Source: Notospermus geniculatus (Eukaryota > Nemertea > Pilidiophora > Heteronemertea > Lineidae). From it: a DNA stretch of 64,000 bases. Within the stretch, counting starts at the first letter, position 1; every line of letters starts with the position of its first letter. Below, one piece after another: positions 45,801-58,400 of this stretch. Made by a program: the position numbers and the translations under genes. The DNA is taken from the NCBI GenBank assembly GCA_002633025.1, contig NMRB01000242.1, forward strand, positions 135,951 through 199,950, read 5' to 3'. The notes below the pieces were generated by a model, which saw only the letters and a program-made list of their open reading frames with translations, searched no databases and was not told the DNA's origin.

Positions 45801-47132
45801 AGCCGCATTGGTTATTCGACGATGTTTTGGCGGGAAAACTGGAGGTGCATCACAAATGTAGGACTATGCAAAGCAAATAAAATCAAGTTGCTCACGGTCA
45901 CGCTTGGCCTGCGCCTTTTTTCTGCCCATTTCCACAATGTGGAACACTGTACTCCCTTGGGTGCCAATTTCTGGCCCCCGTGGCCCAGATAGCCTAAGCA
46001 CACAAAGACTGGCGGATGCCAAAGTCGTATGGATCAGCCCGACACATGGTTTCTCAAATTTGACCATCTGAGCATCTGTCTGAGCAGACCAGCTCTGCAT
46101 GGAGTGTGGTTTTCAAATGTAGCTTTGTCAGCATTTCATTATGTTCTTTGGTTTTATGGCGATTGTGCGACAGTGAGAAAATACTATTGCCTGTTTATCT
46201 CTTTACGTGGTTAATGAAATAATTTGTTACTCCAAAACAATTTTGTCTTGAGGTTGACTCGACTTTCCTATATTTTTATTATTTGCATACAGGGTGTATC
46301 AGAACAAAAATACAATTTCAGATAGTTTCGGGTTAGTTCAAAATCTGGCATTGGCACTGGCACTGGCACTGACATGCAAAAGTGAAACTGCCCACTTGCT
46401 CATCGGTCAAACTGGCCTTACACGTCAGCTGTTGAGTTTAAGGGACAGTCTGTGAGGTAACTTAAAGGGCAGTGGGCTAGATGTCCATGCTTCTTTGTGA
46501 ACTCTCAGTGGATTCATTTCCACAGATGCCTTGTTCTATGTAAAACAGCATTTCATGCTTTAGAAACAAGTGCATACTGAACCGGTGGGATATGGCTTTG
46601 ATCAAGTGAATGTGATACAAGATAACAAAAGTGAATGGAAATAAAAACAAATAAAAACTGGAATGCATCAGATACCAGAGAAATGTATTTTAGCAACATT
46701 CTTACACATTTAGCTGAATCACCAATGAGCGAGTTTGAAGCAATCGAAAGGCGCGGTGGCAAACTTCAGGTGTGCCCAAATTAAGGGAAAAAATACAGGG
46801 TGTATCAAGTTTGAAGCAATCGAAAGGNTGACTAGATGTCCGTGCACTGGATGCCTCTGTCCCCTGTAGCTTACTCACACAGGGAGATGCCGTGGATAGT
46901 ATCCGGTCTTCATCCTCACTTTCGCTGCCACGTCTTTTCTTCGATCGTCCAATGTCTGATAATGTAGACATGGAAATTGTGTCAAAATATGGACTAAGAC
47001 AGACCAGTAATCAAGAGAACATAGTGAATTAGAACATGCGGTCTAATTGCGGAGAAATAACTGGCAAATCTATATGGGAAACTTTATCTTACCAAATTCA
47101 TCCTGCTTTCCTTTCTTTGATCGAGAAGCCAT
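36856..47132 (-). CDS. JADE: JADE-family PHD-finger scaffold of the HBO1 complex
   Basis: Exons in transcript order: 47132-47093 ([13 protein letters not shown]), 46955-46879, [exon missing], 45229-45010, 44779-44690, 44205-44143, 43747-43523, 42857-42690, 42537-42413, 40051-39931, 39804-39679, 38490-36856 (stop included). Joined phases agree, giving about 960 residues without the missing part. The first PHD finger ([24 protein letters not shown]), the zinc knuckle ([17 protein letters not shown]) and the second, extended PHD finger ([23 protein letters not shown]) are all present. The conserved [16 protein letters not shown] and [16 protein letters not shown] segments follow, then a long Ser/Asp/Lys-rich tail. 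JADE proteins hold the KAT7 (HBO1) acetyltransferase with ING4/5 and MEAF6 on chromatin. The segment with the usual PWRxEWEKGVQVP motif is absent. The model skips a second copy of the PHD exon block at 40418-41777, listed separately. Confidence 0.9.
38560..39650. repeat. About 540-bp tandem duplication in a JADE intron
   Basis: Sequence 38560-39095 recurs at about 39125-39650 with small indels; shared landmarks are GGATAGGCCTGCTCTATTTC and CAATCACCGTCAACGTCAT. The second copy runs up to the exon at 39679-39804. Confidence 0.85.
40165..40391. repeat. MITE-like insertion present in only one of the two JADE copies
   Basis: The other copy reads straight through (GTCAATTGCCAG) where this one carries about 227 extra bases. 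Inverted repeats near its ends contain GCTGCGACCGTATCC and the inverse of ATATGGTCGCAGCG. No coding capacity. Exact ends are uncertain by a few bases. Confidence 0.6.
42006..42112. repeat. Copy of the GGCCGGGTTTACATAG MITE, right end lost
   Basis: Left end and interior match the complete element at 43960-44083, including the preceding TAA (42003-42005), but the right inverted repeat is replaced by unrelated sequence. The break coincides with the end of the duplicated JADE block. Confidence 0.7.
43960..44083. repeat. PIF/Harbinger-like MITE in a JADE intron
   Basis: The ends GGCCGGGTTTACATAGAGGT and, inverted, GGCTGGGTTTACATAGAAGT are flanked by TAA on both sides (43957-43959, 44084-44086). 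124 bp, non-coding. Confidence 0.75.
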
Positions 47133-48871
47133 GGTTGATGCAGCGACTGGAAAGAAAGATGAACATCTGAAACTGTGAAGATGTCAAACTTCTGAAGCCA
47201 TCGAAAGCTCCCTCAATGACTGGTAACCTTCACTTCCAGTTAGGTCATCTAATCAACACATGCCTATACAGTCATATGCCTGAAGTAAACGTAGCCTACC
47301 CTGCAGGCCGTATATTGAAATGTTGAAATCCGTGGTAGGTGAATTAGCTAAGTCAGCAAGTGCATTTACAGTGTTAATGAGCTGGCCATCCCACGCCATG
47401 GATCTCGTCACGGCTGGGTTCTGTAATTTGTACACTAGGAAATCTTAATCATGGATCGTAAAACCAGCACAGGCCGCCTACCTATCGATCATGTGTGCTG
47501 CACGTGTCGTTGTTATGCAAGGGCAAGGCCTGCCTACGTCTACGATGACAACATACAGCTGCACACATGCATGTGCCTCTCCCGTGGCAAAGTGTTGTTT
47601 GAATGGACACATGAATTCAACTCAAAAGGTAGCTAGGCCTAGGAGAACAGGATGGCTTGAAAAATGCAGGGTTGCAAGTTCTATTCTATTTTTAGCCATT
47701 GGCACAACACCAAAGGTCAAGGTCACTGCAAAATGCCAACAGGGTGACCAGAAATAGACCAAAAAACAATGCATTCTGCAAGGTAAGCCAAAATATCATG
47801 CAATAAAATCAAAGAGTAAAATGTGCACTAAGTGAATATCTTGGTGTCATACTCAGAAACTCTCACAGATTCGAAAAATCGTGGTTTATATATCAGTGGT
47901 TTACTGCATTTGAAAAAATATGGCACCTCGATACGCGATGTATTCGGCTGGAACTAATTATATATTCACGGGGATTTTTCGACATAAATCCATACCTGTA
48001 TTGTCAAATTATTGATATCAGTATATTCTTCGAATATTCAACTATCATATGGGAATGGTTTAATCCCCAACGATTCAAGGGATATTGATCAAAATGGGGT
48101 ACATTTTACGTGCCATCATTTGGCGCCATGACGAAATGGAAATCGGCAATTTTGATGCTCAAGACCACGTGACGCTTGCGATACTCTGCGAGATCGGGAT
48201 TTTGCGCTGGGAGTCGATTCCAACAACCGATTCGTATTCAATTAAATTAGCGCAGTCTTGCTATTTTGAGCACTCCCATTCAACATAAATAAATAAACAG
48301 GCCTGATTGAAATATTGCGCAAGTATCTTTAGCAACAAATTTACCCCTTCCACAATTTCGCGATCAGTCAACAGGGGGCATGACAGTAATAACAACAGTA
48401 GCAGACGACATGAGGCGTAGACTGATCCTCTGTCCGTCCCCGAGCTGCTCCGCTAATACTCAAATCAAATTCAAAATGGTTTATTATCTCCTTATAGATA
48501 AAATACGTAACATTTACTCATGTATTAACGGAGCGGCTCGAGGACGGGGACCACTCTACCTCAGGCCAAGCAGGTGTAAAACAGGGAATTGCACCTTCTT
48601 GGCCCACTATACAGTCTAAGGCCTAATTTTGACGGCTGCAACAGTGACCATCCACATTATACCTAGAATGGCCTCTCTGCTTCATCGTGCATGTCGGTTG
48701 GGGTAGTCAAAGACCAGAAAAAATACAACTTCACCAGTAAAATTGCAGCTCAACTGCTACTTGGAGTGTCAGTCATCAACGCAATTTTTCTGAAATGCCC
48801 AGTCAGCTTAGGTTAAACATTCATGGATATAAACAGTGGCTACTTTCATCAAAGGAATAAAAAAACACATA
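47133..48871. other. Intergenic region between JADE and WDR19
   Basis: JADE starts at its left edge and WDR19 ends at its right edge, both on the minus strand, so the JADE promoter should lie here. I see no TATA box. The only structured feature is the inverted repeat near 48.5 kb. Confidence 0.4.
48432..48566. repeat. MITE with imperfect GC-rich TIRs
   Basis: The left end GTCCGTCCCCGAGCTGCTCC is inverted at the right (reverse complement GTCCCCGTCCTCGAGCCGCT), and both arms continue with TAATAC. The interior is AT-rich and non-coding. Confidence 0.6.
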
Positions 48872-48877
48872 TTTATT
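48872..48877 (-). terminator. Candidate WDR19 polyadenylation signal
   Basis: AATAAA on the minus strand about 560 bp past the WDR19 stop; fits a normal 3'UTR length. Confidence 0.5.
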
Positions 48878-49434
48878 TCAGTATATTTCATATTTTACTT
48901 TTTGTGATATGATTACATAATCCAGTCCTGCACGTGTCATTCATATGATGATGATGCAGTATTTCATCAGTCTCCATAGCGACATATGAAATGTATTTTA
49001 CCAAGAAGTAAAACAAAAAGTATGGTTTAAAAGCTTCGAAATGCTGCTGCATAAACTCAAAATTATGCCATAGGAAAGTACATGTACATAACCAATTATG
49101 TTGATATAAATTAGGAAAATAAAGATTGATAACAAACTTGGACGGCATTGAAGAGATCACATACGGTATTGATTGTATTACCAATTAGCCATAAAAAGAC
49201 AGGTTAACTTTTATGCACACCAGTTTTGCATATTAAGTACCGGTAGTCATTTCATATAATGCTTTAACATTTCACACTGTATAAACACCTCAAAAAACGA
49301 TGGACGGCACCATCCCAGGATCATCAAGGCATCACTTGCATGATTTCTCTTATGGTCTACTTGGACAGCTGAAGTTGACCCTTCAAAGTGAATAAACAGC
49401 TTCATGTCCCGATGACTTGAATCCAATAGTGGTT

Positions 49435-52400
49435 CTAATCCTCGGTTTCTGTTTGAAGGTATTTCCTTACATCTTGTACCTTTGAAAGGTTCTCGGACAT
49501 CACTTTCTCCGAGCACATCGGACATGTATCCTCCGTTTCCAACAGGCTTATGAACTCGGTGTAGATTGCAGGGAATTCACATGACGGACATGAAGTCAGA
49601 TCTTCTTTCAGAATGTGACGGCCCTGTATTAAGAAAGAGATGAACACTTATCAACCATTAAATCAAGAGGGATTTCCGTTACTAAAGATTCCAGCAAGTC
49701 TATGGGGCCTATAAGTGGCATAACCAACAGTACAACCAGAGTGGGAACTACCAAGTCTCACTTACCGTGACCACACAGAATGGAATGTTATTTTTACACT
49801 CAGGACATGTCAGCTCTGTCTCTGGTAAATGGAACCCACAATATGGACAAGGTGTATTGGGCTCCTCTTCTTCAGACTTATCAGGCTTTCTGTAACAAGT
49901 CAAATGACATTTATGATGGAACTGTACGCTGATATCAAATAGCATTTATGCAGAACACAGTGAAACCTCCCTTAGCAGACACCTCTACCAGTAGGACATC
50001 TTTAAGGACACCACAGTACAGTCCCAAAGGTGTCCTTAATTAAGAGGTTCTACTGGGTGTTTGTACTCCTCAGTTCACGACACTAAGAGCCATGGCAACT
50101 GAATTATGACTATCGCAAACCACGTTGATGACAACATCATGCTTTCATGACAAAATGTTGATCAGACAAAGTAACCTCACCTGACTATAGCTTCTATCTT
50201 TTTCTTATATTTCAGATCTATTTGGTTTTTATACTCGGGTCTCAACAACATTGCTGCATAACTAAAAGATGAATTACGAAGACCAGATCTGTGACACTCG
50301 ATGACTGTGGAGGTCAGGATGGGAACGATATCTGAAACAGAAAAAGATTGCTCAACAGTAGCTCCTACTGGGAGTTCACTGACAAATGTATATGGTCCAA
50401 AGCTGACCTGCATAGGACAAGAGGCATACAGAGATTCAATGCTAAGGATTTTCAGAATAATTTGGGAATAGCCTTATTTGGTGGTATGAACTGCTGATTG
50501 AATCATAACTCATGAATGATTTCAGGCATAAGAAACTCACGTGCAGGGAATTTGCTGATGTTGTTTGCAACTCTGATTAACATTCTTGCTCCCTTTAAGT
50601 GATCACCACGTTTCACATGGATCTGCAAAGTAAAAGCATTTCCTTAGGGAGTAAGTTCCAGTTATAAGGTTGATGGACTGGGGATAACTCTAAGGAGATG
50701 GCCAACAAAAAACATCTTGAACTATCAACGGTTCATGTCGCTTCACCTTCGGACTACGCTCTATCTTTGTGAGTGGAGCATAGTCCGAATGCAAAGTGTC
50801 CATGACCGCACGCCTTGATATAACAAGGGAGGGCTGCTCCCTCGTGAGGTTGTTCTCTCATGCACATATGTCACCCTAGACTCACTCAGTCAGTCGCCAC
50901 GCGCGGCGCTGGAGTAGCTTCCCGCGGAGCGACTGACACCACTCGACCAAATCTCGTGAAATCTCGCTTTACTGGTCGCAGAACGTTGCGACAGGCCGAA
51001 TCGACGCGCTATGAATGAATGACAATAATGTAGCAGTCACATGATGCAAATATGGCTGCCATATGGTATATGAAGCATTGTTTGTATTATGTACAGTGAT
51101 GTACGGTAAGTACACATGGTACATGACTTATGCATTGCATATGACAAGTGTTTGGGTAGAAAATGGGTGATGTTGCTGGCAAAATCACAGTCGAATGACA
51201 TCTAAATATTGACTGGAGTCACATGACAAAAAAGTGCGTAAATGCGGCTGCGGCTAGCTCTCTCAATGTATTGACTGTGCATAAAATATACACGAGTGGT
51301 GTCAGACTCTGTAATGGTAATGTAAGAGTCTGACCGCGTGAGACTAATGTCACCCCTATCTAGACAGAGTGTTTTAGAGCTGACATACCTTCACCAGAAT
51401 ATAACTATGTAAGATCATCAAGTTGCTTATCATCTCTGTCGGAATCTTGATCTTGTTTTGTTTCAGCTCCTGGTACATGCTGAACAGGACATCATGAGCG
51501 TTACGGTAATTGCCGGCATTCTGTTCTTCCCGTGCTATGATGATAGCTGTACGAGCTGCTTCCCTGAACTGTTTCAATGCCATGTACAGCCGGAAAAGAT
51601 ACTTGGCATCCTGAAAGAGGACAGACCTAAAGTGTATCCAACTATTGAGACCAGTTTGATCTCTGAGACCCTGCTACTAAACTGTCTTCCTGTACATTTT
51701 TCATTCATTCAAAGCTTGCAAAACCTTCCAAATTCAGTCCGAAGCATAGGAAGGGAACGAGTTGGGAGATGTTCGGACACCACCTCTGTTGGGCCTAAAT
51801 AGACTTTGCTAACTGGGTGACTCTGTTCCCCTACTCCAGTTCCAGTATCACATCTAAAAGCATACCTTTGGCATGTTGTCCGTCTCTCCCATTAGATGAT
51901 CGATCAGCTGATGTGTCAGCTGATCATCGTTGGCACGTCCCACCGTCTCAATCGCCATCTCAATGGCCTGGTGCTCTTCCCGATTCTTACACCTCAGGAA
52001 ATGATTCAGAGCCTTAGCGTACTGTCCACAGAGTAAGAAGAACTTCCCTGCCATGAAGTGGTTGCGCTCGTTCTCAAAGTGTAATGCGATGCTTCTGTAG
52101 TCATCAGGAGTGGCATCAGGCCCTGCAAGGTTCAAAGGTAAAAGATTCCTGGTGAACTCAACTCAGGAAGAAACAATTTGAACGAAAAGTCTTCTTAAAG
52201 AAACACAATGTGCAGTCTGAGTCCTCATGAGAAAATCTTTGCTCCTCAATGAGTTGAAATGTAACTGCTGTTGAAATGTAACTGCCTTGGAAAATGCACA
52301 AAACGATGTTTCTTATGCTATCATTAGTTCTGAGCTTTGGATGTTTTTGAGGAAAATGGCCATTGTCCAAGAGCATTCCAGTCCAAGATTCCCGTACCTA

Positions 52401-55400
52401 TAATTTCAGCATAAGTCTCCATCTGGTTGTGTGACTGTGCCAGTTGGAAAGCTTCATCATTACACTTGGACATCACCAGGAACTGGATGGCTGAGGAGTA
52501 GTCACTCAGCTTGAGGAAGAATCTGCAGAAAGATAGAGAGATTGAAAGGACAGACCTAAGACTGCAGGACGTAGAATCATTCATGCTATACAAGTTGTCC
52601 CTTACGGGCCTCAAAATATCGCGGTCAATGTCTCCTTGTAGACAAATCATCATCGCAACGACAGCATTGAGTTCAACATACTTAGCAACCATCTTTGCCC
52701 CTTCGATGGACTGAGTCTCCCTCACAATCTTGACAGCTTCTTCAGGATTCTGCAGATAATCCAAGTTGATCCTGGAAGGTGAAATGACAATACTGTAGCA
52801 AAAGTGAGCGAGACTTAACAGATTGAACAGACTCCACTAAAATGTTGAAGTGAAGTCTATACCTGATAACATTGTCCCAATCCTTCGCATTTTCATAAGC
52901 TTGGGCAGCTTCTTTGTATCTTCCATCAGCCTCCTTAGCCTTGGCATACTGTGCATGGATCTTTGGTGATGTTACTTGAGAGAGGAGTTCGCCAACTTTG
53001 GCCCAGTTTTTACTCCTGATGTAGACAGAAGCAGCCTTGTCGTAGTAGCCACCCTTCTCAAAGAGCATGGCAGCCTCAGACCATTGCTGGAAAGAAGGAT
53101 ATCACTGAGAATGAAAGGGTCCATGGTGTGAGTGCCAAGATGTTGACATACTGAGGATATCCAATCAAGTGCCAATCTGACCGTCCAGCTAACTCATCAG
53201 TGACATTATTCAGCCATCAAAGAGGAGATGCCAGCATATACTCCTTCATCTCCTTACCTTCATGCTTTCCAATATAGTCGCACATTCTTTTTTCAAGATT
53301 CTGCTTGGCATTTTCAGGGCCATACCAACACCCCTGAAAAGGCACAAAATGGCAAATTAGTGGAGATTTGGCAGCTTTGTGGGCTTAGGGATACTCTCCT
53401 ATCAACATGATCAAATTAGCATTTCGCAATCGGATATATCCGATTTCTTTGGCTTAGAAAGTCTTTGTTCTCACCGTCTGATGTCGCCCATTCTTATAGA
53501 CATCCTGGCGACTCCAGCAGCACAAGCCTCATCATGTTCTCTATTGGCTTCCTCCTTGGTCACGCCCTTCTCATAATGGGACAAAGCATTCATGTAGTCA
53601 CCAGTGAACTCAAGCTGCTGGGCATATTCCTTTGAGATGAAGGGGATCTGTTCTGGTGCCAGGGCTTTGGCGAGTTGGAGGGCAGCATCCCAGTGCAACA
53701 GGTCACGCCTCATCTGAAGAGGAAACAAGACAGCTGCTTCAGTCATGCTCTAAGAAACAGGACTAGGAAACTTTATAACTGCATTCAAAACATGCAGATC
53801 TAACATCTAACCTGAGCAAGGATTTAGGTACTTTTTCTTAGGATGTCTGCAGTCCATGTCTTATCCTTGGTCGGAACACACCGCTGGTGTTTAGACAACA
53901 ATCACGGGCCTATCACTGGAGTGGTCACTCATTACTAAGGCATATGCTTTACACACTGTAAGTTTAACAGAAAGCTACAAGTGGTCTTCATTAACTCACC
54001 TCTAACGCAGCTACCGGTGTCCCAGAGGCTAGAAAAAGGTCCTGAGCCAAGTTGAAATCCTCCATGAACATGGCTATGAATCCTGACAGGAGATTTCGAT
54101 CCTCAATATCCTTGATCTTGATCAAAGACATCACCATGCCAGCATCGCCAATGTTCCTATACACACGAATAGCTGGAACAGATAAAGTCTGATGTCAAGA
54201 CTGCCAATGAGCCTGAGTAGGGCACATACCAGACTATGTGAGAGGGTTTGCTTTCAGAAAATGAAGGAACTTGAGGGCATATGCTCAGGAAAAGAAGGAG
54301 ATACGGCAAATCCACAACATGTACTCTTCCATGGCAGCGATCTTCTCCAACTTACCAAAGTCAATTTCAAGATTTTGAAGAGCTGCCTTGCCAAGATCAA
54401 GCCAAGCTTCTTTACTGTTCAACATGGCACAGAAGTTCCAAGCATCTGTATATCTTCTGAGGGAAATGGCCTTCTCCAAGGCTGTCCTCAACTGAAGGAT
54501 AGAAATGAATAACCCTGATGTTGCCAAAACTGGACACTACAACATGCAGTAGATATGTCACTACTATGCAGCTAGCCCTAGGACAACTTCTCTACAAAGG
54601 TTTGCCACAAAAATGCTGTTGTTTATTGAAAAGCAGCCTGATTACTGAGACCAAACTGAATGAGTACAATTGAATGATTTCAAAGTTGGTTGTAAAACCG
54701 GTATTAAAACCAACTTTGAAATCACCCATTGGGGCTGAAGTTTCTTCTCAACAGCGAGGTGTCTTCATAACAGACATGCCACTATCTGTTTGGGTTGATT
54801 CGTACACCTCACTTACTTCACTTTGTGGTTTATCAGCCTGTGCCGTATTGTCTCCAAAGTTGTGGGAATCGAGGCCAAGCTTGGTTATTTTGCCACTCTG
54901 CGTCTGTAACAAGACCTCTCCATGGTGTAGCATGATGGGTACATGGCCATATGGAAGCTTCGTGGTCCCCGCCATCGTCACTTTGGCACCTTAGATTAAA
55001 GCAAGATGGAGTATAAGGAACATCAAGAATATATTGGGTAATATATTCTTGGGAACATGTATGGCTCCTGTTTGTTGATTCAAGATTGAAATTTCAGAAC
55101 GAAGAACGACAATCACTGAGGACTAAATCTTTCAGCCACGAAGATTGTTGAGGCAAACAGAAAATGTAAAAAATATTGAGACATCTCAGCTGACATTGAT
55201 TATGCCAATATTTCATGACTTTAACAGATATCTTGGGCCTTTTACTGCTGTGTCCAGTTAGTGTAGACTGAGTACACTGACCACTGACATGACTGAAGCA
55301 CTGGCCATTGTCTGTGCATGAGTAAGTGACATGGGTTCGTTGAAAAGACACAAGACTGAATTGTTCAGGGTTGAGGAGATGATGGTGGCAAATGAAACCA

Positions 55401-58400
55401 AGTAGAAGCAAACAGAAGGAAGCACAAAGATATACACATGTAATAACATGGAATAAAGAGTGCTTTCTTTGGGAAGTGTAAAACTCAAAGTTGAAAGTAG
55501 AGTGCGCAATCTGATACAATGTGTGGAAGGCGAGTCACATTTCACAGTTCATTTCGTGAAAATCAAACGGTCTTTTATTAATCTGTTTCCTCTAGAACAC
55601 TAAAACCGGTACTGGTAATGAGAAAATTAGTTGTCTACCTATGGAGATATACATGTACCGGGTACTTGAAAACAGTAAGGCCATGAGTACATTGACATAA
55701 GTTAAAGTACTATCGTACTATTCACAATCAAAATCTATCATAGCATGTCCACATTTATTTGTTACTCCTATATAGCCACCCCTCAGATGAAAATCGGCTG
55801 GGCTTTTTGATTGATGTTGGATGCATATGGCTCTAATACAGCACAAAATGTAAATCTGACTATATGTGACCGGGTCTCTGAAAACCCGGCCAAAGTCGCT
55901 GGGGACTGACATAGGGCCGTATTCACGGGTCGCACTTTAGCCTAAAGTACAGCTTAAGTTAGACTTTCTCTATGCTTGAAGCATTGAGAAAAGTCAGACT
56001 TTAATGAAAGTGTGACCCGTGCATACGGCCCATAGGCCTTGATCATACCTGCCCTTTGTTGCACAATCGATAAGGCTTTATTTGCCACTAACAGACTGTC
56101 ATTTTTTCATTGTGATGACACTCCCTACATGACCTATTTACCCTGTGGTGTTCAGCGACTTTGGCCGGGTTTTGCCAGACTGGGTCACATATGACCTAGA
56201 AATCTTGCTGTTTCAGTTGCTCAACTTATCTGCCCAGTTGCAAGTCCTTACAAGTTACACACACCGGCTTCAATTGTTAAGAAAATTTGAAACCTATACT
56301 AGGCTATGCTGCTTTGTTAGTAGCAGAGAATGTACCGGTACTCACACTGAATTCGCAAAGTTTCTGTTGACAAAAAAGGGGACATTCAGTTAACATTAAC
56401 ATTGAATCAGACTGCAAAATCGCCAACTTTCTGTGCTAGCATTCAGCATTCAAAGTGTCATCACCATCAATTCCACAATTTTGCATGCACTCCAAGTGCC
56501 GAACACCAGGCTACTTCCACAATTTAGCACTTACTACTTCCCAATGAAACACTAGGCAGCTGATTAGCATATTCATGAATTTTAATGAAGTTTTCAGGCA
56601 TACCAGATACTGTCTCACGATTGTACATATACGACATGATTTTGTCGTCGTCAAACACCATGAAGATATCCTGGAATTGAATGAAATATAACAAGAGGTT
56701 AGAGGCAAAACTAAGGCAGTGAGAAACTCCACACCTGGCGTGCTATCTATGGACTATGTTACAAGGTATGCTAAATAAAGGAGAGAATCACGGTTAAGAT
56801 CAAGCACGCCAAAAAGATATGTGAAGTTGGCATGTAGGTCAGCTTTTTACGTGAAGTTGGCATGTAAGTTACCGTACTTCAAAAGCAAGATTTTTGACGG
56901 ATTTTCAAACACGGCACAAAAGGAGTGATCTTCTAGACAGACTTATGCCACCAAATTTCGACATGATCTGGTTGTCTCATGAAGAGCCCTCATAATTAAG
57001 TCAGAATTGCATGCCAACTCCACCTTCAAACCTAACACCAAAGAAGTAGACATGACGAAAAACCCTGAAACAGATGTCATGTCAGTGAAACAAAATCCAA
57101 CCCTATTGAATATAATGTTGCCCCAGATGATGAGGCAGCTGATCCAGGAAGAAAACCTCTAGAAGGAAGACAAAGTTCAATGGCTCGAGTTCAATTCTCC
57201 TGGAAATTCTCATGGGTGGACAGAACATGAGTTGTCCAAGAGCCAATTCTTCAACTTCTTGCCAAAAAAATGCAAAAATATAAAGCACAGAATAGTTAGT
57301 AGTAAATGGCATTAAAAAACTAACTGTGTGTGACTACAACTAATGCCACTAAGTTGTGGTCATGAAAGGGTGAATAAGGCCACACTTTTTATATTTATTG
57401 GATTACGGATTTTTCAGGCCAAAACCTGTGTAGGAGGGGAGGGAATAAAAATAAAAATAAAACACAAAAATCTTTGACTTTTTAATTTTTTCCCTAGTGT
57501 TACGTGCTATGCGTCACAGAAATTCAAGGGGGAGGGAATAAAAAAAATTGAAATGTGGTAAAAAAGAAATAAAACCTTTTATTGATGCAGTAGACAAGAG
57601 ATACATAGGGGCCTATATCCTAAAAATACAGGGCGTCAGCATTTAAATATCTTTTACGTTGCACCTAGTGGTCGGCGGGAAAAAAACAAGAACACAAAAT
57701 AGACCATCGGGAATTTTATTTTTTTTCAACATTTTCAAAAAACCTGGGGGGCGGATCCGTAATCCAATAAATAAAAAAAGTGTGGCCTAAATGCCAATTT
57801 TTCCAAGTAAATTTTGGAATTGAAGTTTGCTTCCTTGCAGAGAATGTGCAGAGCAAGACTTGGCAGACATCATTCTCAACAAAAAGATTGCTAAATGTTT
57901 ACTGCACTGATAGTTTGGCATGTCACTCACAGTTGATTAGTGCTCCTACAACACCTATTAGCCATTCTACTCTGAAAGCACACGACCGGCTTATTGCCTA
58001 CCCTTGTACGATTCCTTGCTCATAACATAACATATGATATTCTCTTCATCATAAGTAACAAAAACATGCTGAAAATGAAGAACATGCAGGCACGGTAAGA
58101 CATCTCTGGATGAAGATAGACCTCAAAGGACTGAGGGTGTCCAAGTGAATCTTGATCCAGGCACGGATCCGGGGTGCACGCCCCCCTTTCGGCCAACAAA
58201 TCTGTAAAATTGACCGTGAAATTATGAAATTTGGATCAAATCATTGAAATTCACCGCAGATTTCAATGTTTCTAGCCCAGTGCACCCCCTCTTTTCCGAA
58301 ATCGTGGATCTGCCGCTGTGATCCACCAAGGGTTCATATCGTTATGACTTTGGCTTATGCTCTATCTGTCCATCAAGTGGAGGGTAACCAGTCCGAAGAC

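Noticed and set aside
45864-46100. 78-codon minus-strand frame ending [18 protein letters not shown]
   Set aside because: It looked like the start of a basic nuclear protein or a missing JADE exon, but it lacks the conserved JADE residues and has no matching splice phases.
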